From Caulobacter sp. (GTDB lineage Bacteria > Pseudomonadota > Alphaproteobacteria > Caulobacterales > Caulobacteraceae): a stretch of 64,000 nt of DNA. The notes beneath the pieces were generated by a model. That model ran no database searches, was not told the DNA's origin, and was given only the letters and a program-made list of their open reading frames with translations. Location of the stretch: positions 1 to 64,000 of the forward strand of contig JAMFTA010000063.1 in assembly GCA_026225565.1 (NCBI GenBank), given 5' to 3'. Below, one piece after another: positions 56,445-64,000 of the stretch. Every line of letters begins with the position of its first letter. Within the stretch, counting starts at the first letter, position 1. The position numbers and the translations under genes are program-made.

Positions 56445-57199
56445 GGGGATGTGGACGCGGCCAGCCGCGCCTCGGCTGCGTCACGGGCGGCGGGATCGCC
56501 GACGTGCATCCAATCGCCCTCCATAACCGCGCCATAGAGCCGCCCCGCCGCCGCCCAATCGGCCCAGAAGGGAAACAGGCCGAACTCGGTCTTGGGCGCG
56601 GCGTAGATGGGGCGGGGATCGACGATGTGTACGCCCATGTAGTTGAGCGGCGCGGTCGCGGCGCCGGTGATGCGGCGGGGGGCCAGGCGCCCCTCGGCGT
56701 CCATGGCGAAGTCGCCCGCGCCGTCAAAACCGCTGGTGTGCTCCATGCGCGCCAACAACAGGCGGGCGGCCATGCGCTCAGGGTCGAAGCCCTGGCAGAG
56801 GGCCTGGATTGCACCGGATGCGGGCCGAGCGAAAGAAGCGCCGTCTTCGATCCAAACGCTGTCGATGTTGACGACCAGGATCGGCGCCTCGGCCAAGAGC
56901 GGCCGGGCGAATTTGATGCCGCCGCCGGTCTCCAGCGGCGAGAAGTGAGCGCGCTCGTCGGAGATGACGATGTAGGGGCCGCCGGAGCGGCGAGCCAGGT
57001 GGGCGATCAGGGCGTCGCCAAAGGCGTGGATGTTGACGACGGCGCGCTCCACCCCCGCGTCCGCCAGACGATCCAGCATGTGGTCGATCAAGGCCTTGCC
57101 GCCCACGTCCACCAGAGCTTTAGGCCGGTCGTCGGTGAGCGGGCGCATCCGCGTGCCCATCCCCGCCGCCAGCACCATCGCGGTCTGGGGGACGCTCAT
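56441..57199 (-). CDS. murU: MurNAc-1-phosphate uridylyltransferase-like nucleotidyltransferase
   Basis: 252 residues from the ATG at 57197-57199. Nucleotidyltransferase signature TAMVLAAGMGTRMRPLTDDRPKALVDVGGKALI, ETGGGIKFARPLL and the metal Asp in VVNIDSVWIE. Next to amgK it fits MurU of the anabolic recycling route AmgK-MurU, which regenerates UDP-MurNAc from salvaged sugar, bypassing MurA/MurB and fosfomycin. A mannose-1-phosphate guanylyltransferase label is the generic alternative. Four-base overlaps with both amgK and addB. Confidence 0.88.
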   Translation of the reverse strand: MSVPQTAMVLAAGMGTRMRPLTDDRPKALVDVGGKALIDHMLDRLADAGVERAVVNIHAFGDALIAHLARRSGGPYIVISDERAHFSPLETGGGIKFARPLLAEAPILVVNIDSVWIEDGASFARPASGAIQALCQGFDPERMAARLLLARMEHTSGFDGAGDFAMDAEGRLAPRRITGAATAPLNYMGVHIVDPRPIYAAPKTEFGLFPFWADWAAAGRLYGAVMEGDWMHVGDPAARDAAEARLAASTSP

Positions 57200-58329
57200 G
57201 CGAGGGGCTCCCTCGGGCGGCTTTCCACCGGTATCCAGCGGTCGAACCAGGCGCGCAGGCCCGCCAAATCGGGGTGGGCGAGATTGCGCTCCAGATAGCG
57301 CCAGGTGCGTGGCATGAAGGCGATGTATTTGGGGCGGCCGAAAAAGACCACCTGGCGTGCGAAGATCGGGCCGAGGATGCGGGCGGCGTTCAGCGCCGCG
57401 AGGGCGCGGTAGTCGCTGAGGAAGCCCTCGCGGTCGAGTTGCGGCCTCGCCGCGAGATAGCGGTCCAGCATGGCGGCCTCCAGCTCTGGCGGCACATCCC
57501 GGCGGGCGTCCTGCAGCAGGTGGAGCAGGTCCCAGGCCGGGTGGGCCTTCACCGCATCCTGGAAGTCCAGCAGGCCGACCCGCGCCAGACCCTGCCGCTC
57601 GGGCAGCCAGATCAGATTCTCCGCATGGAAGTCCCGATGGGCGAAGACAGTGGCCCCCCGTTCGCCCGCCGCGCGGATCGGGGCGCACAAGGTCTCCCAA
57701 TCCACCCGCGCCGCGTCCGGAAAGGGCGGCAGATCGGCGTACTTGGGCCACCATTCCAGGAACAGCTCGGTATAGGTCTTCAAGGCCAGATCGTCGTAGG
57801 TGGAGAGGGCCCAATGGGCGCCCGGGGCGTCCAGCACCGTCGGCGGCGGCTCTGAATGCAGGGCGACCTGCAGATCGACGGCGGCCTCGTAGAGGGGCAG
57901 GGGATCGGTCCCGCCCGCGATCAGGTTGGCGTAGAGATCGTCGCCCAGGTCTTCCAGCACAGCCAGGCCGTTCTCGACGTCGAACGTCAGGATTTGCGGG
58001 GCTGAGAACCCTCGGCCCTTCAGATAGGCGGCCACCGCCACGAAGGCGTCCACCCGGCCGCCAGCCAATCGCGCCAGGGCGTTATAGCCCTTAGCCGCCC
58101 GCTCTTCAGGCGAGGCGTCCGGCGCTGCGGGTTCGCTCTCAGTGGCCGGCGGCTGATCCATGAGCACCACCGTTGAGCCGTCCGCGAGATGCAGCCGCTC
58201 ATAGAGGCGGGTAGAGGCGTCGCCGGCCATGGTTTCGCGGCGCGCATCGGCCAGGCCGGCGCCCTTCAGGAACTGGCGTTTCAGGGTCTCGCGCGCGGGG
58301 TCACTCAAACGGGTCGGGTCCTTTGCCAA
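57196..58329 (-). CDS. amgK: N-acetylmuramate/N-acetylglucosamine kinase (APH-fold)
   Basis: 377 residues. Aminoglycoside-phosphotransferase fold: GDASTRLYERLHL in the N-lobe, catalytic FAHRDFHAENLIWL and metal-binding VGLLDFQDAVKAHPAWDLLHLL. Anomeric kinase producing MurNAc-1-phosphate for MurU. It overlaps tsaE upstream by 29 bases and murU downstream by four. The assignment rests on fold plus context. Confidence 0.88.
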   Translation of the reverse strand: MAKDPTRLSDPARETLKRQFLKGAGLADARRETMAGDASTRLYERLHLADGSTVVLMDQPPATESEPAAPDASPEERAAKGYNALARLAGGRVDAFVAVAAYLKGRGFSAPQILTFDVENGLAVLEDLGDDLYANLIAGGTDPLPLYEAAVDLQVALHSEPPPTVLDAPGAHWALSTYDDLALKTYTELFLEWWPKYADLPPFPDAARVDWETLCAPIRAAGERGATVFAHRDFHAENLIWLPERQGLARVGLLDFQDAVKAHPAWDLLHLLQDARRDVPPELEAAMLDRYLAARPQLDREGFLSDYRALAALNAARILGPIFARQVVFFGRPKYIAFMPRTWRYLERNLAHPDLAGLRAWFDRWIPVESRPREPLA

Positions 58330-58792
58330 AATCTCGCAGTCTGCCGTGGCCGGTCAGACGCATCCGCCGGCCGTCCGGCTCGCCATCCGCAGGCAGGGCG
58401 ATCTCTATAGCGAGTCGGTCGGCGGGCAGCGCATCCCCCAGGCGCTCCGGCCACTCGATCACCGCCACGCCCTCGTTGAGCACCTCGTCCAGGCCGAGCT
58501 CATAGACCTCCTCCGCCGCCTTCAGCCGGTAGAGGTCGAAGTGGGCGAGGGGGAAGTCGTGGCCAGCGTAGAGTTGAACCAGGGTGAAGGTAGGGCTGGG
58601 AACCTCTTCGTCCAGCGACGTCAGGGCGCGAATCAGCCCCCGCGCCAGGGTGGACTTGCCAGCGCCCAGCGGGCCGTAGAGACAGATCGCCTCCCCCCGG
58701 GCAAGGCGGGCGCCGATCGCCCCGCCGAACGCGGCCAGGGCCTCGGCCGTATCGAACCACCGTTCAAAGGTCATGGTCAGAGCGTGTCCCAT
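58301..58792 (-). CDS. tsaE: tRNA threonylcarbamoyladenosine biosynthesis ATPase TsaE
   Basis: 163 residues. P-loop ICLYGPLGAGKSTLARGLIRAL (about 36-57), SPTFTLVQLY, HFDLYRLKAAEEVYELGLDE and IEWPERLGDALP are TsaE blocks. It powers the TsaBD complex that makes t6A37 on ANN-reading tRNAs. First gene of the reverse operon reaching to trxA. ATG 58774 is an alternative start; neither has a clear ribosome-binding site. Confidence 0.94.
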   Translation of the reverse strand: MGHALTMTFERWFDTAEALAAFGGAIGARLARGEAICLYGPLGAGKSTLARGLIRALTSLDEEVPSPTFTLVQLYAGHDFPLAHFDLYRLKAAEEVYELGLDEVLNEGVAVIEWPERLGDALPADRLAIEIALPADGEPDGRRMRLTGHGRLRDFGKGPDPFE

Positions 58793-58884
58793 GGGCTAAG
58801 CGCGACAGCAAGCGGGGGCGGTGGGAGCACGGCTTGCACGTCAATGACGCCGACGTCTTGAAGGCCGCAAAGAGGGAGATGCGG

Positions 58885-60490
<1,606 letters not shown>

Positions 60491-60550
60491 CGCCGAAGCC
60501 GCGCACCCAGCATAAAGCAGATAGACGCTGTGGCGGCTCGGGGGATACGC

Positions 60551-63157
60551 GTGTTGAAGACGGCTGATCCAGTGAAGCGCTCGCCCATCGCCAAGTTGGT
60601 GGTGCTCAGCTGCCGCCACCCGGTGACGGTGGCCCTAGCGAGTCTGGCCCTGTGCGCCCTGGCGATGCTCTACGCCGGCAAGAACTTCGCCATGAGCACC
60701 GATACGGCGGCGCTGATCTCGCCGACGGTGGAGTGGCGGCGCAATTCCGCGGCGCTGGACGCCGCCTTCCCCCAGAACATCAACACTATAGACGTCGTTA
60801 TCGACGGGGCGACGCCCGAGCTGGCCGAGGCGGGCGCGGCGCGGCTGACCGACGCCCTCTCCAGCCGCAGCAACCTCTTCAACCGCGTCACTCGCCCTGA
60901 CGGCGGCCCATTCCTTGCTAAGGAGGGGCTCTTGTTCAAATCCCCCGCCGAGGTGAAGGCGACCACCGACCAGCTGATCGCCGCCCAGGCCTTTCTCGGG
61001 CCGCTGGCCGCCGATCCGAGCCTGCGCGGCGTGATGGCCAGTCTGACTACCCTCTCCACCGGGGTGCAGCAAAAGCAGACCACTCTTCTCGCCATCGATA
61101 AGCCGCTGAAGACCTTCGCCGACGCGGTGGAGGGCGTGAACGCCCATCGCCCCACCTACTTCTCCTGGCAGGCGATGATCAGCGGCGGATCGGGGCTGAG
61201 CGCGCCGCGCCGCCGCTTTGTGGTGGTGCAGCCCAAGCTCGACTACGGCGCCCTGACCCCCGGCGCCGACGGCGCTAAGGCCATCCGCGCCGCGGCCTTA
61301 AAGCTCGGCCTCACCCCCGCCACGGGAACCACCGTCCGGCTGACCGGCCCCACGCCCCTGTCGGATGAGGAATTCGCCTCCCTATCGGACAAGGTCTGGC
61401 TGGTGGTGGGAACCATGCTCACAACCATGCTGCTGATGCTGTGGCTGGCGGTGCGTTCGGTGCGGATCATGGTCGCCATCCTGGTCACCACCATCGCCGG
61501 ATTGGTGCTGACGGCGGCTGTGGGGCTGATGGCCGTGCATCGATTCAATCTAATCTCGGTGGCCTTCATCCCGCTGTTCGTCGGGCTGGGGGTGGATTTC
61601 GGCATCCAGCTCAGTGTGCGTTTTCGCGCCGAGCGATTGGTTCAGCCCAACATCCGCGAGGCCCTGGCGGCGGCGGGCAGCGGGATCGGCGGAGCCCTGG
61701 CCCTGGCGGCGACGGCTATCGCCCTGGGCTTCTTCGGCTTCCTGCCGACCAAATATATCGGCGTGTCCGAGCTGGGCGTCATAGCGGGCCTCGGCATGGT
61801 GATCGCCCTCTTTCTGGCGGTGACCCTGCTTCCGGCGCTGCTCATCTTGCTGCGGACGCCCCTGCAGACCCAGGAGGTGGGCAATCGCAAGCTAGAGCCC
61901 CTGGATCGCTTCCTGGTGGAGCGGAGGAAGTTGGTGCTCTGGCTGTTCGCCATTTCCCTGATCGGCAGCATCGCGCTCCTCCCCTTGGTGCGCTTCGACT
62001 TCAACCCGCTGCACCTGAAGAACCCGAAGGGTGAGGCCATGGCCACGCTCAACGACCTGATGCGCGACCCCGATCAGTCGCCCAACACCATCGACGTGCT
62101 GAGCCCTTCGCTGGCCGCCGCCAACGCCATGGCCAAGCGGCTGTCGGCCCTGCCCCAGGTGGCCCAGGCCGTCACCCTCGACAGCTATGTGCCCAGCGAC
62201 CAGCCGGCCAAGCTGGCCTTGATCGGCGACGCCAACACGCTTTTGGACACCACCCTCAACCCCTTCGACGTGCAGCCCTCGCCCACGGACGCCGAGCTGG
62301 CGGCCAGCATTAAGCAGGCGTCGGCGGCGCTATCCAAGGCGGCGGCGAGAGCGAATAACGCAGGCGCGGCGGACGCCAGGCGGTTGGCGGCGGCGCTGAG
62401 CGCCCTGGGCGCCGGACCGCCCGCCCTGCGCGCTCAGGCGACAGGGGTGCTGATCCCGCCGCTCGTCGTCACCCTGAACCAGATCCGCGCCATCCTGCAG
62501 GCCGAGCCCGTGACCCTGCAAACCTTGCCGCCTGACCTGACCGCCGATTGGGTGGCCAAGGACGGCCACGCCCGGATCCTGGTCTTCCCCAAGGGCGGCA
62601 ACGACAACCCCACCTTGGTGAAGTTCTCCAAGGCCGTGCGCGCCATAGCCACCAACGCGTCGGGCGGGCCGATCTCCATCCAGGAAGCGGGCAAGACCAT
62701 CGCCTGGGCCTTCATCGAGGCGGGCATCCTCTCCTTGATCGTCATCAGCCTGTTGTTGCTGGCGGTGCTGCGGAGCGTGCGCGAGGTGGCCTTCACCCTG
62801 GCCCCTGTGGTGCTGTCGGTGTTCCTGACCCTGGGAACCTGTGTCCTGATCGGCCAGCCGATCAACTTCGCCAACATCATCGCCTTCCCCCTGCTGTTCG
62901 GGGTGGGGGTGGCTTTCCACATCTATTTCGTCATGGCCTGGCGGGATGGGGCGCACGATTTGCTGCAGTCGAGCCTGGCGCGGGCGGTGTTCTTCAGCGC
63001 CCTGACCACCGGGGCGGCCTTTGGCAGCCTGATGCTCTCCAGCCATCCCGGCACCGCCAGCATGGGCAAGATATTGATGATCTCGCTGTTCTGGACGCTG
63101 ATTTGCGCATTGCTGTTCGAGCCGGCCCTGCTTGGCCCGCCGGAAGAAAAAGCCTAG
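60551..63157 (+). CDS. hpnN: Hopanoid transporter HpnN (RND/MMPL family)
   Basis: 868 residues from GTG 60551, with a G-rich site upstream (GTG 60530 is an alternative). Two repeated halves, each a membrane helix, a large periplasmic loop and a five-helix bundle: first half FVGLGVDFGIQLSVRFRAERL and GFFGFLPTKYIGVSELGVIAGLGM, second half LLFGVGVAFHIYFVMAWRDG and GSLMLSSHPGTASMGKIL. HpnN moves hopanoids from the inner to the outer membrane. hpnM (63390) is the usual companion. Confidence 0.93.
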   Translation: MLKTADPVKRSPIAKLVVLSCRHPVTVALASLALCALAMLYAGKNFAMSTDTAALISPTVEWRRNSAALDAAFPQNINTIDVVIDGATPELAEAGAARLTDALSSRSNLFNRVTRPDGGPFLAKEGLLFKSPAEVKATTDQLIAAQAFLGPLAADPSLRGVMASLTTLSTGVQQKQTTLLAIDKPLKTFADAVEGVNAHRPTYFSWQAMISGGSGLSAPRRRFVVVQPKLDYGALTPGADGAKAIRAAALKLGLTPATGTTVRLTGPTPLSDEEFASLSDKVWLVVGTMLTTMLLMLWLAVRSVRIMVAILVTTIAGLVLTAAVGLMAVHRFNLISVAFIPLFVGLGVDFGIQLSVRFRAERLVQPNIREALAAAGSGIGGALALAATAIALGFFGFLPTKYIGVSELGVIAGLGMVIALFLAVTLLPALLILLRTPLQTQEVGNRKLEPLDRFLVERRKLVLWLFAISLIGSIALLPLVRFDFNPLHLKNPKGEAMATLNDLMRDPDQSPNTIDVLSPSLAAANAMAKRLSALPQVAQAVTLDSYVPSDQPAKLALIGDANTLLDTTLNPFDVQPSPTDAELAASIKQASAALSKAAARANNAGAADARRLAAALSALGAGPPALRAQATGVLIPPLVVTLNQIRAILQAEPVTLQTLPPDLTADWVAKDGHARILVFPKGGNDNPTLVKFSKAVRAIATNASGGPISIQEAGKTIAWAFIEAGILSLIVISLLLLAVLRSVREVAFTLAPVVLSVFLTLGTCVLIGQPINFANIIAFPLLFGVGVAFHIYFVMAWRDGAHDLLQSSLARAVFFSALTTGAAFGSLMLSSHPGTASMGKILMISLFWTLICALLFEPALLGPPEEKA

Positions 63158-63232
63158 CGGCCCAGCCCGAAGGTTGGAACATAATAAGAACATCTGCTAT
63201 CTGAGTCGCCCAATGAGTCGGGAGATGACGCG

Positions 63233-63376
63233 ATGAGCAATCTGTCCTGGTTACGCGTTCTGAACGGCCGCCATGTGACGGTGGTGCGCATCGATGGGGA
63301 TCAGGTGCTGGTCAGCATCGGCGGCGCGCGCGAGGTGATGTCCTTGGCCGCCTACCGGGCGCTGCCGCAGGTTTGA
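63233..63376 (+). CDS. Small protein, 47 residues, unknown function
   Basis: ATG preceded by GGGAG at eight bases; TGA at 63374-63376. The sequence starts MSNLSWLRVLNGRHVTVVRI and continues DGDQVLVSIGG with regular alternation suggesting a small beta-barrel, then a short helix (EVMSLAAYRAL). It lies between hpnN and the convergent hpnM, about 75 bases after the former. No family recognised. Confidence 0.6.
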   Translation: MSNLSWLRVLNGRHVTVVRIDGDQVLVSIGGAREVMSLAAYRALPQV

Positions 63377-63389
63377 TCGTCTTGGGCGT

Positions 63390-63998
63390 TTAGCTCTTCA
63401 AAAGGCTGTCGGCCTTGGCGTTCATCTTCGCTACCAAGGCCGGGGCGCCGCCGGAACTGGCGGTGGCGGCGAAGTCCGACCGCTGGGCGGTCAGCTGGCT
63501 GATGGCGCCGAAGTAGACGTCGATCACCTTCCATCGGCCGCCCGACTGGCGCATCCGGTAGTTCAGGTCGGTGGGCGCGCCGCTCTTAGCGACGATCTGG
63601 GTGCGGACCAGCTTGTCGAGGCCCCGGGTCTGCACAATGGGGTTGCTCTTGAACTGTTCGCCGCCGTAGCCGTCGAAGTTATGGGCGAAGTTGGCCGCCG
63701 TCAGACGGGTGAAGGCCTTGATCAGGGCCGCCTGGTCGGACGCTGAGGCCGCGGCCCAGCTGGAGCCCGCCGCAAAACGGGTCATGGTCGACAGGTCGAA
63801 GGTCTCCTCCACCGCCGGCATCAGTTTCTTGTAGCGGCCTTCGGCGCCGAGGGCCTTGCCCTGCTTCATCACCTCGATCAGGGCGCTGTCGAAGGCGTCG
63901 ATGGGCGCTAGGGCCGGATCGGCGGCGTCCGCCATCGAGACGGCCGGCGCTCCGGCGATCAGGGCGACGAGGGCGAGGCTGGAGAGCTTGACGGTCAT
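63390..63998 (-). CDS. hpnM: Hopanoid-associated periplasmic protein HpnM (MlaC/Ttg2D family)
   Basis: 202 residues; the ATG is two bases from the right edge. Signal peptide (KLSSLALVALIAGAPAVSMADA), then an MlaC-type domain: YKKLMPAVEETFDLSTMTRFAAGSSW, FTRLTAANFAHNFDGY, LNYRMRQSGGRWKVIDVYF. These periplasmic proteins ferry lipids; members next to hpnN are linked to hopanoid transport. It is convergent with hpnN. Upstream sequence is outside the window. Confidence 0.92.
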   Translation of the reverse strand: MTVKLSSLALVALIAGAPAVSMADAADPALAPIDAFDSALIEVMKQGKALGAEGRYKKLMPAVEETFDLSTMTRFAAGSSWAAASASDQAALIKAFTRLTAANFAHNFDGYGGEQFKSNPIVQTRGLDKLVRTQIVAKSGAPTDLNYRMRQSGGRWKVIDVYFGAISQLTAQRSDFAATASSGGAPALVAKMNAKADSLLKS

Positions 63999-64000
63999 GA

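Overview
The window comes from a GC-rich alphaproteobacterium, most likely a member of the Caulobacteraceae (Phenylobacterium/Caulobacter-like). The main reasons are a near-complete dcw cell-division cluster in alphaproteobacterial order with lpxC after ftsZ, a TTAA-N7-TTAA CtrA-type box plus five GANTC (CcrM) sites directly upstream of ftsZ, the tsaE-amgK-murU-addB-addA-trxA gene row, an alphaproteobacterial RNase P RNA, and hopanoid genes hpnN/hpnM. No phage, CRISPR array, transposase or rRNA was seen.

Region 1 (1-13430) is an accessory catabolic block. It holds the start of cysD (sulfate activation), a reverse operon of SDR, zinc-type alcohol dehydrogenase and an alkylsulfatase-like metallo-hydrolase, a divergent AraC regulator, a PAPS sulfotransferase with a VOC protein, an AMACR-type CoA racemase/transferase, an acyl-CoA dehydrogenase, a second VOC protein, methylmalonate-semialdehyde dehydrogenase with a divergent LysR regulator, and a putidaredoxin-type ferredoxin with its reductase. 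The combination suggests oxidation of a branched or terpenoid/steroid-like acid, possibly with sulfate-ester chemistry. The substrate cannot be named from sequence.

Region 2 (13530-24540) is mixed housekeeping: tRNA-Asn, carA with a terminator hairpin in its leader, an RluF-type pseudouridine synthase, a HI0933-type flavoprotein, a tRNA methyltransferase, a polyprenyl diphosphate synthase, a glycine-zipper protein, a WecA-like sugar-phosphate transferase, aspartate aminotransferase, two uncharacterised envelope proteins, an AmiD-like amidase, and rnpB.

Region 3 (24655-49022) is the dcw cluster: mraZ-rsmH-ftsL-ftsI-murE-murF-mraY-murD-ftsW-murG-murC-murB-(secreted Gly/Tyr/Gln-rich protein)-ddl-ftsQ-ftsA, then three reverse-strand genes, then ftsZ and lpxC. 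Many junctions overlap by 1-13 bases. The cluster is broken by a palindromic intercistronic element (murC-murB), a low-complexity secreted protein (murB-ddl) and a reverse-strand trio between ftsA and ftsZ: a Pro/Ala-rich secreted protein, an RNase H fold that has lost its catalytic acids, and a MarR-GNAT fusion. This trio is the least understood part of the window.

Region 4 (49131-63998) is a long reverse operon tsaE-amgK-murU-addB-addA-trxA (tRNA modification, muropeptide salvage, double-strand break repair), with a striking cloverleaf-shaped palindromic element between addB and addA. It is followed by a second ferredoxin-reductase/ferredoxin pair in opposite gene order, the hopanoid RND transporter hpnN, a 47-residue small gene, and hpnM.
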